From positions 62,001 through 126,000 of the forward strand of contig JARGOC010000003.1 in the NCBI GenBank assembly GCA_029212365.1: DNA of 64,000 nt, given 5' to 3'. The notes under the pieces were generated by a model. The model searched no databases, was not told where the DNA came from, and saw only the letters and a list, made by a program, of their open reading frames with translations. Positions 10,239 to 18,706 of this stretch are shown here, piece after piece. Every line of letters begins with the position of its first letter. Position 1 is the first letter of the stretch. This DNA is from Roseovarius sp. (GTDB taxonomy: Bacteria > Pseudomonadota > Alphaproteobacteria > Rhodobacterales > Rhodobacteraceae). Both the position numbers and the translations under genes were made by a program.

Positions 10239-10823
10239 TCACGCCTCCAGTTCTGCATCCCAATATAGGAAATCCAGCCAACTGTCGTGCAGATGGTTTG
10301 GCGGAAATTTGCGACCCATATTGCGCAATTGCTCCACCACTGGTGCACGCGGCGGTTTGCGAAGCTCCATACCGGTGTGATGCAGGCTTTTGGACCCCTT
10401 TTTCAGGTTACACGGGCTGCAGGCCGCCACCACGTTTTCCCAACTGGTAATGCCACCCTTTGCCCGCGGGATCACATGATCAAAGGTCAGATCCCCCTTG
10501 GCGCCACAATACTGGCACCGAAATTCATCCCTCAGAAATAAATTAAAGCGCGTGAAGGCCACGCGCTTTTGAGGTTTTACATAGTCTTTCAACACAATCA
10601 CCGAGGGTATCTTGATCTCGGTACTGGGGCTTCTGACAATGTGGTCATATTCCGCCACAATATCCACCCTCTCCAGGTAGGCTGCTTTGACCGCCTCCTG
10701 CCACGTCCAAAGTGACAGCGGATAATATGATAATGGCCGGTAATCCGCGTTCAGCACCAATGCCGGGTGATGTTTGAGTGCGGCGGGATCTCTGACAAAC
10801 TCGGTCCTGAAATCTGCGTCCAT
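10239..10823 (-). CDS. HNH endonuclease family protein
   Basis: A 194-residue protein with a complete HNH nuclease motif. Two zinc knuckles are visible: C103-x2-C106 (CQYCGAKG) and C135-x2-C138 (CSPCN). The catalytic DH is at 115-116 (FDHVIPR), followed by the SWENVVAA helix and a second conserved asparagine. The N-terminal 90 residues (VLNADYRPLSYYPLSLWTW) are the usual extension of this chromosomal family, which is common in alphaproteobacteria and cyanobacteria. The biological role is not known, and no toxin, phage or restriction neighbours are present. The ATG at 10823 is the only good start. Confidence 0.9.
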   Translation of the reverse strand: MDADFRTEFVRDPAALKHHPALVLNADYRPLSYYPLSLWTWQEAVKAAYLERVDIVAEYDHIVRSPSTEIKIPSVIVLKDYVKPQKRVAFTRFNLFLRDEFRCQYCGAKGDLTFDHVIPRAKGGITSWENVVAACSPCNLKKGSKSLHHTGMELRKPPRAPVVEQLRNMGRKFPPNHLHDSWLDFLYWDAELEA

Positions 10824-11108
10824 AGTCCTGTGTATATCCTCTTGCCGGGCCTATCCCGGCTTTGCTCCTATGTGCCTACTATATATCGTGCTTTGCCTCT
10901 GGCAACCCCGACATATAGCGGCCTGGTTCCACCAACAGGCTGGCACATCATTGCAACACTTGGATGACATGGCCGTCGCATCGCCAGATGGGGCCATGCC
11001 CCACATTGCCGCAGGTGTGCTTTCACCTCAATGGCATTTGCCGTGCCGAAATTGTGAGAGTAATGCGCAGAGGCACTTGAGTGGCCAAAATCAGCCGAGC
11101 GCCCCGCC

Positions 11109-11774
11109 TTAAAGCCCCAGTTTATCGCGCATAAAGGCCAAGGCCACCTGCAATCCATCCGGGGCAATCCCGTGACCGGTGCCCTTCATAATATGGGCAT
11201 ATACGTCCTGCCACCCGGCCGCCTGCAATGCCTCGGCCGCCTCGGGCAGAGATTGTGGCGGCACCACATCATCGGCGTCCCCATGGATCAGCAGGATTGG
11301 CGGGCGGCTGATGGCTTCATCTTTCAACACGTCTGGCGACAGCAATCGCCCTGATATGGCAACAATCCCCGCCACGGCATCCTCGCGTCGGGGCGCCACA
11401 TGCAATGACATCATCGTGCCTTGGGAAAACCCAAACAAAACAACCTGTTCGGGCAAAACATCCTCATCCACCATCAGGGCATCAAGATAGGCGTTCAGAT
11501 CGTCCGCGGCCGCCATCAGGCCCCGTTCAGCTTCTTCTTCGCTTGAGCCGTCGATCCATGGGATCGGGAACCACTGAAACCCATTTGGCATGCCGGGGAT
11601 GGTCTCTGGCGCATCGGGGGCCACGAACAATGTGTCGGGCAAATGCTCGCCCAGGACATCGGCCAGCCCCAACAGATCGGCCCCATTGGCACCGTAGCCG
11701 TGCAGGAACACCACCACTGATCTGGTTGTGCCGGAGTGGGGCTCTTTTCGGCCCGATTGCAATACCCGCGTCAT
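11109..11774 (-). CDS. Carboxylesterase/phospholipase family alpha/beta hydrolase
   Basis: A 221-residue cytoplasmic serine hydrolase of the carboxylesterase/acyl-protein thioesterase-like family. The nucleophile elbow GFSQG puts Ser at 117, the acid is Asp168 in HGDADDVVP, and the base is His201 in GTGHGIAP. The oxyanion region HGYGANGADL is near residues 25-34. The length is standard. Its ATG overlaps the stop of the upstream DNA glycosylase gene by four bases (ATGA), so both are in one unit with cobK and cbiD. The natural substrate cannot be read from sequence. Confidence 0.92.
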   Translation of the reverse strand: MTRVLQSGRKEPHSGTTRSVVVFLHGYGANGADLLGLADVLGEHLPDTLFVAPDAPETIPGMPNGFQWFPIPWIDGSSEEEAERGLMAAADDLNAYLDALMVDEDVLPEQVVLFGFSQGTMMSLHVAPRREDAVAGIVAISGRLLSPDVLKDEAISRPPILLIHGDADDVVPPQSLPEAAEALQAAGWQDVYAHIMKGTGHGIAPDGLQVALAFMRDKLGL

Positions 11775-12400
11775 CTGATCCCTTCCCTATTCTTAATCAC
11801 CCGGTAGTACGCCCATAAAATGCGTGCTGCAACTGATCTCCATGGGCTCCAGGCCTCGGCCATCTGTCGCAGGTCTAGTTCTTTGGGGCGCTCGGGCAGG
11901 TCGTATAAAACCTTGGCGGCTTCTTGCAGGGCCAGATCTCCCGGCGCAAAGACATCTGCCCGCCCAAGTGAGAACATCACATAGACCTCAGCTGTCCAAG
12001 AACCGATGCCCGGAATTTTGACCAGAGTCGCAATTACCTCATCCGAAGGTGCCCTGCGCAGCGCGTCAAAATCCACATCTGCATCGGCCAGTGCTTTGAA
12101 ATACTTGACCTTTGGGCGGCTTAACCCTGCGGCGCGCAAATCATCATCGCTGGCCTGCTGCACGCGGGTGATGTCAGTTAGCCCCGCCTGTTCCACCCTG
12201 GCCCAAATGGCGCTGGCCGAGGCGATGCTGACTTGCTGGCCAACAATGGCATTCAACAATTGGGCAAATCCATCGGGCTTGCGCCGCAGCGGCAAAGGCC
12301 CTGTCAAACGATAGGCATGTGCCAGACGAGGGCACATCTGCGCGAGGGCGGCGGCGCCTTCTTCTACATCCTCCAGCGTTTCGATGATCCGGCCTGTCAT
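11771..12400 (-). CDS. DNA-3-methyladenine glycosylase II, AlkA-type
   Basis: A 209-residue base-excision repair glycosylase. The helix-hairpin-helix motif VKIPGIGSWTAEVY (about residues 127-140) is followed by the catalytic aspartate at 155 in FAPGDLALQ. The protein lacks the N-terminal TBP-like domain of E. coli AlkA, as do many short bacterial homologues. I placed the start at the ATG at 12400, giving MTGRIIETLED; sequence upstream of it overlaps cobK and has no family similarity. Its start overlaps the cobK stop by four bases. The link with cobalamin genes appears to be operon packing, not function. Confidence 0.9.
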   Translation of the reverse strand: MTGRIIETLEDVEEGAAALAQMCPRLAHAYRLTGPLPLRRKPDGFAQLLNAIVGQQVSIASASAIWARVEQAGLTDITRVQQASDDDLRAAGLSRPKVKYFKALADADVDFDALRRAPSDEVIATLVKIPGIGSWTAEVYVMFSLGRADVFAPGDLALQEAAKVLYDLPERPKELDLRQMAEAWSPWRSVAARILWAYYRVIKNREGIR

Positions 12401-13125
12401 AGGCCCGCGACCCACGCCAGGGCCTCGTCCACATTGTGCGCCTTTTGCCCTGGGGGCTGCGCGGGGCGCTTGATCATGGCCACGCGAATCCCCAATTGCC
12501 GGGCGGCCACCAGTTTGGAGCGCGGCGCCTCGCCTCCTGCATTCTTGACGACCAACCAATCGACGCCCAGCCGCGTGAACAGCTCGATTTCAGCTTCAAC
12601 CGAGAACGGCGGACGGCCCACCAGAAACTCTCCGTTGGGGAACGGAAAGGGCCTGTCGGGTGGGTCAATCTGGCGGCAGATCAACCGGCAGCCCGTCAGA
12701 TTGTCATATCTTTCAAGGGTTTGCCGCCCTGTTGCCAAAAACACCGTGGCACCCTTTGCAATGTGATCAGCGGCATCTGCTTCACTGTCCAGCAGGGTCC
12801 AATCATCCCCGGTTTCGGGCTCCCAAGGCGCGCGCAGCAATTGGCAGTAAGGCATGGATTTTTGTGCACACACCCGTGCTGTGCGGTTGGAAATGCTCTG
12901 TGCGAAGGGATGCGTGGCATCTAAAACAGCGGTGATGCCTTCGTCTTTGATATACTGCAAAAACCCGCTTTCGCCGCCAAATCCGCCGTGCCGGGTGGGC
13001 AACGCCAGATCACGCGGCATACGCGTGGCCCCGGCCAAAGAGGCAACCGCATCAACGCCCGCTTTGGACAGGGCGCTGGCGATCTCAACCGCTTGCCCGG
13101 TGCCCGCCAAAAGCAGCAATGTCAT
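12397..13125 (-). CDS. cobK: Precorrin-6A / cobalt-precorrin-6A reductase
   Basis: A 242-residue CobK/CbiJ-family NADPH-dependent reductase that reduces precorrin-6A to precorrin-6B in corrin ring synthesis. Visible family features are the N-terminal LLLLAGTGQAVEIASAL, the DATHPFAQSISNRTARVC segment, VFLATGRQTLERY and the C-terminal WLVVKNAGGEAPRSKLVAA. It sits between the AlkA-like gene and cbiD, with four-base overlaps on both sides. Precorrin-6A is made after the methylation attributed to CbiD, so the two genes encode consecutive stages. Confidence 0.95.
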   Translation of the reverse strand: MTLLLLAGTGQAVEIASALSKAGVDAVASLAGATRMPRDLALPTRHGGFGGESGFLQYIKDEGITAVLDATHPFAQSISNRTARVCAQKSMPYCQLLRAPWEPETGDDWTLLDSEADAADHIAKGATVFLATGRQTLERYDNLTGCRLICRQIDPPDRPFPFPNGEFLVGRPPFSVEAEIELFTRLGVDWLVVKNAGGEAPRSKLVAARQLGIRVAMIKRPAQPPGQKAHNVDEALAWVAGL

Positions 13126-14168
13126 ATACCCGCCCTCGCCAAGATTTTGCCTTGGCGATCAATCACCACGGTATCGGCTTTGATGTCGTCGGGCAGCATC
13201 GCGCGGATGTTTTCCAGCGCGTGTTCTGCCACCCAATTCACCATGAATTCACCTGCAGATTCATAGGCTTGCAAGGCTGTGTTCATGCTGTTCAAATCTG
13301 GCATGTCCAGCGCGCCGGCAAGGGCCGTAAAATCCACCTGAGAGCGCCCGGAATGCAGATCACGCGCGCCTTGTGCCAGTTTGGTCATCTTACCTATGCC
13401 ACCACCAATTGTAATGCGCTCCACCGGATTGCGGGCCAGATACTTCAGCAGGCCACCGGCAAAATCGCCCATATCCAGCATGGCGTGATCGGGCAGATCA
13501 TACAGGGTTTGCACCGCTTTTTCGCTGGTCGATCCGGTGCAGCCTGCCACATGGGTCGCCCCATCGGCCCGCGCCACATCAATGCCGCGGTGGATTGAGG
13601 CAATCCAGGATGAACAAGAAAACGGGCGCACAATGCCCGTGGTGCCAAGAATTGACAGCCCGCCCTTGATGCCCAACCGAGGGTTCCAGGTTTTGCCCGC
13701 CATAGCCGCGCCGCCGGGGATAGAAATGGTGATCTCAATGTCAGGCTGTTGCCCCAGACGGGTTGCCAGCTGTGCCACGACATCGCTCAGCATCTGGCGC
13801 GGAACGGGGTTGATTGCGGGCTCTCCCGGCGGGATCGGCAGACCGGGCATGGTCACCATGCCGACGCCTGTGCCCGCGCGAAACTGCACGCCACCACCAG
13901 AGGCAGCGACACGCGCAATGATCAAAGCGCCGTGGGTGATATCAGGATCATCGCCCGCGTCTTTGATGACACCGGCTTCAACCCAGCCATCTCCCTGATC
14001 CCAATGCGTTATTTCAAATTCCGGGCGTTCACCTTTGGGCAGGGTTATCCGTACTTTATCAGGGCGTGCCTCGCCCCATAGCACCTTAAGCGCCGCCTTT
14101 GTGGCAGCGGTGGCGCAGGCACCTGTGGTCCAGCCACGGCGCAGGGGGGTATCAGGTTTGCGGGCCAT
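13122..14168 (-). CDS. cbiD: Cobalt-precorrin-5B (C1)-methyltransferase
   Basis: A 348-residue CbiD, which carries out C-1 methylation in corrin synthesis. The N-terminus LRRGWTTGACATAATKAAL is diagnostic, followed by GAGVGMVT-like GTGVGMVTMPGLPIPPGEPAINP and the central LGIKGGLSILGTTGIVRPFS. CbiD is classically an anaerobic (cobalt-early) pathway enzyme, whereas the neighbouring CobB and CobK names belong to the aerobic route, in which CobF performs the equivalent step. A CbiD-for-CobF replacement would explain the mix. It starts the leftward unit and is divergent from cobA. Confidence 0.95.
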   Translation of the reverse strand: MARKPDTPLRRGWTTGACATAATKAALKVLWGEARPDKVRITLPKGERPEFEITHWDQGDGWVEAGVIKDAGDDPDITHGALIIARVAASGGGVQFRAGTGVGMVTMPGLPIPPGEPAINPVPRQMLSDVVAQLATRLGQQPDIEITISIPGGAAMAGKTWNPRLGIKGGLSILGTTGIVRPFSCSSWIASIHRGIDVARADGATHVAGCTGSTSEKAVQTLYDLPDHAMLDMGDFAGGLLKYLARNPVERITIGGGIGKMTKLAQGARDLHSGRSQVDFTALAGALDMPDLNSMNTALQAYESAGEFMVNWVAEHALENIRAMLPDDIKADTVVIDRQGKILARAGI

Positions 14169-14200
14169 ACTGGCGCCGAACTATAAGGAGGGCGCAACGA

Positions 14201-14365
14201 ATGGCCAATCGGGAAAACACACGTGATGCTCTGCAATGTATGGTTTGCTCTCGCCGCGCGGGGCGGGCAAAACCGGCAATGGCTGTGAAATGCTGCTCGA
14301 ATGTCGCCCAGCCCTGCGCTGCCGGTCGTTCTCGCTCTTTCCCCGCTCAGAAACTCGCGCCATAA
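14201..14365 (+). CDS. Possible small cysteine-rich ORF
   Basis: A 54-codon reading frame between cbiD and cobA. Its ATG has a good ribosome binding site (AAGGAG, eleven bases upstream). The product has five cysteines (QCMVCS, KCCS, QPCA) and many arginines, but I recognise no family. The stretch could equally be untranslated leader of cobA. Coding status is unproven; conservation in related genomes would settle it. Confidence 0.25.
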   Translation: MANRENTRDALQCMVCSRRAGRAKPAMAVKCCSNVAQPCAAGRSRSFPAQKLAP

Positions 14366-14372
14366 CGGGCGT

Positions 14373-15224
14373 ATGAACGACTCACTTTCTCTCCCTGCGG
14401 GTCAATGGCCTGATCTACAGCCCGGTTGGGTCTGGCTTTGTGGTGCCGGTCCCGGTGATCCGGGGCTGCTGACGTTACACGCGCTTAATGCTCTGAGGCA
14501 GGCAGATGTGGTGATTTATGACGCGCTGGTACAAGAAGACATTCTGACATGGGCACCGCAGGCCGAGCACATCTATGCCGGCAAACGTGGCGGCAAACCA
14601 TCTGCCAAACAGCGCGATATTTCACTGACGCTGGTTGAGCTGGCCCAGCAAGGCAAACGGGTGTTGCGCCTTAAAGGCGGTGATCCCTTCGTTTTTGGCC
14701 GTGGCGGCGAAGAGGCCCAGACATTGGTGCAACACAATGTGCCCATTCGTATTATTCCCGGCATTTCAGCGGGTATTGGCGGGCTGGCCTATGCGGGCAT
14801 CCCTGTGACGCACAGGGATGTGAACCAATCAGTGACCTTCGTCACCGGGCATGATCAATCGGGCAAAACGCCAACATCGCTGAACTGGAAAGCCATCGCC
14901 ACAGGCAGTCAGGTGTTGGTGATTTACATGGGCATCAAACACGCCGCCCAGATCGCTCAGGCGCTGCTGGATGCTGGCCGTCCTGCGGATGAACCATGTG
15001 CCGTGGTGTCTTCGGCCACAACCAAAGCGCAGCAGGTTCTGGAAACCACCCTGGGCCAGATGGCCAGCGATATTGTCGACAGCGGGGTGGAACCCCCTGC
15101 CATTTTATGTGTCGGGCGCTCTGTGTTGATGCGTCAGGTGCTTGATTGGCAAGGCATGATCGCAGGCAACGCGCCGCGCAACCTCGATCCGCTTGGCCGA
15201 GGGCGCCCAGCCGAAGCCTCATGA
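14373..15224 (+). CDS. cobA: Uroporphyrinogen-III C-methyltransferase
   Basis: A 283-residue SUMT that methylates uroporphyrinogen III at C-2 and C-7 to precorrin-2, the branch point to cobalamin and siroheme. The N-terminal VWLCGAGPGDPGLLTLHAL is the SAM-binding P-loop, VIYDALV follows, and LRLKGGDPFVFGRGGEE is the second signature. I chose the ATG at 14373 because it begins just before the conserved domain, although its ribosome binding site is weak; an in-frame start at 14301 would add 24 unrelated residues. The stop overlaps the cobB start (ATGA). A second SUMT domain occurs in cysG of the nitrate operon. Confidence 0.95.
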   Translation: MNDSLSLPAGQWPDLQPGWVWLCGAGPGDPGLLTLHALNALRQADVVIYDALVQEDILTWAPQAEHIYAGKRGGKPSAKQRDISLTLVELAQQGKRVLRLKGGDPFVFGRGGEEAQTLVQHNVPIRIIPGISAGIGGLAYAGIPVTHRDVNQSVTFVTGHDQSGKTPTSLNWKAIATGSQVLVIYMGIKHAAQIAQALLDAGRPADEPCAVVSSATTKAQQVLETTLGQMASDIVDSGVEPPAILCVGRSVLMRQVLDWQGMIAGNAPRNLDPLGRGRPAEAS

Positions 15225-16489
15225 GCGGGCTCATCATCGCGGCCCCCGGCTCGGGCGCGGGTAAAACCACCGTCACATTGGCCCTGTTGCGCTTGCTATC
15301 ACGCCAGGGCGTGCCTGTGCGTGGTGCAAAATCCGGGCCAGATTATATTGATCCACGCTTTCACGAGGCCGCCTGTGGCATGCCCTGCCCCAATCTGGAT
15401 GCATGGGCGATGTCTCCCGAGCGTATCCGCGCGCTGGCCTCCGGTGACGGGCTGTTGATCATCGAAGGGGCCATGGGCCTGTTTGATGGCGCGCCACCGG
15501 ATGGCAAAGGCGCTGTTGGCGATCTGGCGCGCCTGATGCAGCTGCCGGTGATATTGGTGGTGGATGCCGCACGCATAGCGCAATCGGTGGCCGCGATGGT
15601 GGCAGGCTATGCCGGATTTGACCCCGAAGTGCGCGTCACCGGCGTGATCCTCAACAACGTCGGCAGTGAGCGTCACGAGACCATGTTGCGCCGTGCATTG
15701 GCGCCATTGGGCCTGCCGGTTCTGGCCGCATTGCACCGCAGCAGTGCGCTGGCGCAACCCTCGCGCCACCTGGGGCTTGTGCAAGCCACCGAGCACCCCG
15801 ATCTGGAGGTGTATCTTGACGCAGCGGGTGATGCGTTGGCCGCCACACTGGACCAGGACGCCCTGTTGGCGATGGCCGCGCCGCTTCCTGGGGCCAGAAC
15901 AGGCCCTCATATCCCGCCGCCCTCCAGCACGATCGCTGTGGCACGGGATGCGGCTTTTGCCTTTGTCTATCCACATCTGTTGCAGGATTGGCGTGACGCG
16001 GGCGCAGAGCTGCGCTTGTTTTCGCCACTGGCCGATGAGCCCGTACCAGAGGCCGGATTTATCTATCTTCCGGGCGGCTATCCTGAATTACATGCCGGGC
16101 AGCTTGCCGCAAACCAGACGTTCCTGAGAAGCCTGAGAAGTGCTGCACAAACATCTGATATATACGGAGAATGTGGCGGCTACATGCTGCTTGGAAAAGG
16201 GTTGATCGACGCTCAGGGCACCCGCCACGAAATGGCGGGCCTGCTAAATCTGGAAACCTCCTTTGCCACGCGCAAACTGCATCTGGGGTATCGCCGGTTA
16301 AGCCCATTACGTGGCCCGTTTGACACCGCGTTGATGGCACATGAGTTTCACTATGCCACCACGCTCAGCGCCACCGGCGACCCACTGTTTTGCGCCGAAG
16401 ATGCCGAAGGCACCCCCCTGCCCGATATGGGTCTTGTTCGGGGCCGTGTTTCAGGCTCGTTCGCACATGTGATCGACGCCGCACAATAA
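15221..16489 (+). CDS. cobB: Cobyrinate / hydrogenobyrinate a,c-diamide synthase
   Basis: A 422-residue CobB/CbiA amidotransferase that uses ATP and glutamine to amidate the a and c carboxylates of the corrin ring. The N-terminal P-loop APGSGAGKTT (about residues 8-17) begins the ATP-binding half. The C-terminal class I glutamine amidotransferase half has YLPGGYPELHA and the nucleophile Cys318 in YGECGGYM, with a conserved SFAH near residue 416. The ATG overlaps the cobA stop. An annotation starting 75 bases earlier would read into cobA and is unnecessary. Confidence 0.95.
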   Translation: MSGLIIAAPGSGAGKTTVTLALLRLLSRQGVPVRGAKSGPDYIDPRFHEAACGMPCPNLDAWAMSPERIRALASGDGLLIIEGAMGLFDGAPPDGKGAVGDLARLMQLPVILVVDAARIAQSVAAMVAGYAGFDPEVRVTGVILNNVGSERHETMLRRALAPLGLPVLAALHRSSALAQPSRHLGLVQATEHPDLEVYLDAAGDALAATLDQDALLAMAAPLPGARTGPHIPPPSSTIAVARDAAFAFVYPHLLQDWRDAGAELRLFSPLADEPVPEAGFIYLPGGYPELHAGQLAANQTFLRSLRSAAQTSDIYGECGGYMLLGKGLIDAQGTRHEMAGLLNLETSFATRKLHLGYRRLSPLRGPFDTALMAHEFHYATTLSATGDPLFCAEDAEGTPLPDMGLVRGRVSGSFAHVIDAAQ

Positions 16490-16530
16490 GCGGCTTGCGG
16501 GTGCGCCCCAACAGGGCTAGCACTTCGCTC

Positions 16531-17748
16531 ATGACAGATACATCACCGCCATATAATCACACACGCGCCAAGCGTAACGTAACCGTTTTGGTGCTGGCTC
16601 AGGCTTTTCTGGGCGCACAGATGGCTATGATGTTTGTGGTCGCTGGGCTGGCCGGGCAATCGCTGGCCAGCAACGTGTGTTTTGCCACTTTACCCATTTC
16701 ACTGATCGTTCTGGGGTCCATGCTGACCGCCAGCCCCCTGTCGGCAATCATGCAGCGCTTTGGTCGCCGCACCGGGTTCTTCATTGGGGCAGCCGCCGGG
16801 GCATGTGGGGCCGCAATTGGGGGCTATGGGCTGTATCTGGCGTCTTTCCCGATATTTCTGTTGGGCAGCTTTGTCAGCGGCATTTATATGTCCGCCCAGG
16901 GGTTCTATCGCTTTGCCGCCGCCGACACAGCCAGCGATGATTTTCGCCCAAAGGCGATTTCCTATGTGATGGCTGGTGGCCTTGCCAGTGCCGTGATCGG
17001 CCCGCAACTGGTGAAAGTGACCTCTCAGGCCATGGTGGTGCCGTTTTTGGGCACATATCTGGCGATCATCGCGCTCAACCTCCTTGGTGCCTTGCTGTTT
17101 TTGTTTCTCGACATTCCCAAGCCGAAACCTGAAACTGCTGACAGCCCGCGCGGTCGCACCCGCTGGGAGCTGATAACAACACCGCGCATCGCCGTGGCTG
17201 TGATCTGTGCAACTGTGTCCTACGCGCTGATGAACCTGGTGATGACATCTACACCTCTGGCGGTGGTTGGCTGTGGCTTTACCCAAGGCAATGCCGCCGA
17301 TATCGTTACAGGCCATGTTCTGGCGATGTTTGCGCCGTCGTTTTTCACCGGCCATCTGATTGCCCGCTTCGGGGTCGAGAGGATCATGGGCCTTGGCCTG
17401 TTGATCCTGGCCAGCGCAGGGGTGGTGGCCATGCAAGGCGTTGAATTGGAAAACTTCTTTATCGCCCTCATCCTGCTGGGCCTTGGCTGGAACTTCGGGT
17501 TCATTGGGGCCACATCAATGCTGGCGGCATCGCATGAACCACAGGAACGTGGCCGGATGCAAGGCCTCAATGACCTCATCGTCTTTGGCGGTGTCACAAT
17601 GGCCTCACTCGCGTCGGGCGGATTGATGAATTGCTCGGGCGGCTCGCCTCAGGCGGGGTGGACCTCCGTGAACCTCGCCATGACACCATTTCTGGCATTG
17701 GCAGGGGGCGCACTCATCTGGCTTTTGCTGCGCCCGAAAGAAACCTGA
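16531..17748 (+). CDS. MFS transporter
   Basis: A 405-residue major facilitator permease with about twelve hydrophobic segments. The loop after TM2 reads MQRFGRRTGFFIG, a variant of MFS motif A. It lies 41 bases downstream of cobB on the same strand, so it may be co-transcribed, but I see no feature showing that it carries a corrinoid or cobalt. The start ATG at 16531 gives MTDTSPPYN; a longer frame to 16390 would overlap cobB. It is followed by the short 3'-flanking repeat described separately. Confidence 0.85.
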   Translation: MTDTSPPYNHTRAKRNVTVLVLAQAFLGAQMAMMFVVAGLAGQSLASNVCFATLPISLIVLGSMLTASPLSAIMQRFGRRTGFFIGAAAGACGAAIGGYGLYLASFPIFLLGSFVSGIYMSAQGFYRFAAADTASDDFRPKAISYVMAGGLASAVIGPQLVKVTSQAMVVPFLGTYLAIIALNLLGALLFLFLDIPKPKPETADSPRGRTRWELITTPRIAVAVICATVSYALMNLVMTSTPLAVVGCGFTQGNAADIVTGHVLAMFAPSFFTGHLIARFGVERIMGLGLLILASAGVVAMQGVELENFFIALILLGLGWNFGFIGATSMLAASHEPQERGRMQGLNDLIVFGGVTMASLASGGLMNCSGGSPQAGWTSVNLAMTPFLALAGGALIWLLLRPKET

Positions 17749-17762
17749 TCTCTCACCCGGCC

Positions 17763-17796
17763 CATCTTCTTGCCCTAAATATCCCCGCCGGAGGCC
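17763..17796 (+). repeat. 3'-flanking repeat, copy 1
   Basis: Begins 14 bases after the stop of the MFS gene. It contains the shared core CTTCTTG-YYYTAAATATCC followed by CCGCCGGAGGC. It matches copy 2 at 26677 almost completely (two differences in the core) and shares the core with copy 3 at 49713. Confidence 0.75.
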
Positions 17797-17926
17797 CCCT
17801 GCCCTGTGCAATCACGCCCTGACTGTCACCCTCTTAGCACTGTCACCTGACATAGACGCCCACCGCGTGGCCCTCTCAGGGCCGCGCAAAACCAGCGAGG
17901 CTGCAAGCCTCACATTTTGACAGCGC

Positions 17927-18706
17927 TCACCAACGGCCCGTGCCCGCGCGCGCCATAAGCATTACACGACTGCGCATCGGCGAGATATCCAGAGCACCCT
18001 GCCCCACCCGCGCGGGCCGGTTTATGGCCCGGTGCAATACAGCGCTGGTTTTCCAAGCGGGCAACAAGGCCGCGCGCGCGCCAGCCGGGATCATATCCCG
18101 CGCCAACCGTGCCGAGGACAATCGGCGCAACGCCTCTGTTGCCAGCTCTTTCACCACCTCGGCACGGCCATCCACCAGCGGAATGCGCCCGGCCTGTTCC
18201 AGCGCAGGTATCGCGCGTAGGAAATTGCCCAGGCCATGGGCATATCCGACATCCATCACTGTGGCTTGTGCTGCATTGTCAGCGCCCAGGGCACGCGCAC
18301 AGGTCCACATTAAATGCCCTGAGGTTTTCAGCAGGTAGTCGTCAAACGCCGCCGCATCCTCAAACGGGTCGCGGTAGGCATCCCAGCGCCGTGCCAGGAT
18401 CAGATCGTCCAGCAGGCCAGTGGCTTCGTCGTCCAATACATCGCTCAGCGGGGTCGCCACGTCATGGCGTCGCACTGGCCCGCCTGCACGAATTTCCTCC
18501 AGCACATCGCGCCACCATTGCAAACGCATCTCGGCAATCATGCTTTCCTCGGTGACCCAAGGCGCACGCACCACTTCAGCGTTAAACGCATACAGCGGAA
18601 ACAACAGTTTCCGAGCCGCAACAGGCGCTGCCATCGCCGCCAAAAACCGCTCTGGATCGGCGCGGCGCAACAGATTGGCACAGGCGTTCAGGTCGTCATT
18701 GTTCAC
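17927..18706 (-). CDS. Squalene/phytoene synthase family protein
   Basis: A 259-residue member of the squalene/phytoene synthase superfamily. The LFPLYAFNAEVVRAPWVTEESM and MRLQWWRDVLEEI segments correspond to the first conserved helix region. The aspartate-rich motifs of true prenyl synthases are weak, which points to the NDUFAF6-like branch sometimes linked to respiratory complex I assembly. An enzymatic role in isoprenoid synthesis is therefore uncertain. The proposed start is GTG at 18706, preceded by GGAAG at eight bases. It overlaps the cimA 3' end by eleven bases. Confidence 0.75.
   Translation of the reverse strand: MNNDDLNACANLLRRADPERFLAAMAAPVAARKLLFPLYAFNAEVVRAPWVTEESMIAEMRLQWWRDVLEEIRAGGPVRRHDVATPLSDVLDDEATGLLDDLILARRWDAYRDPFEDAAAFDDYLLKTSGHLMWTCARALGADNAAQATVMDVGYAHGLGNFLRAIPALEQAGRIPLVDGRAEVVKELATEALRRLSSARLARDMIPAGARAALLPAWKTSAVLHRAINRPARVGQGALDISPMRSRVMLMARAGTGRW

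Noticed and set aside
14169-14372. Cobalamin riboswitch between cbiD and cobA
   Set aside because: I looked for the B12 box and the GGGAA/GGTG/ACTGTGA core on both strands. Only scattered fragments resemble it, without the conserved order.
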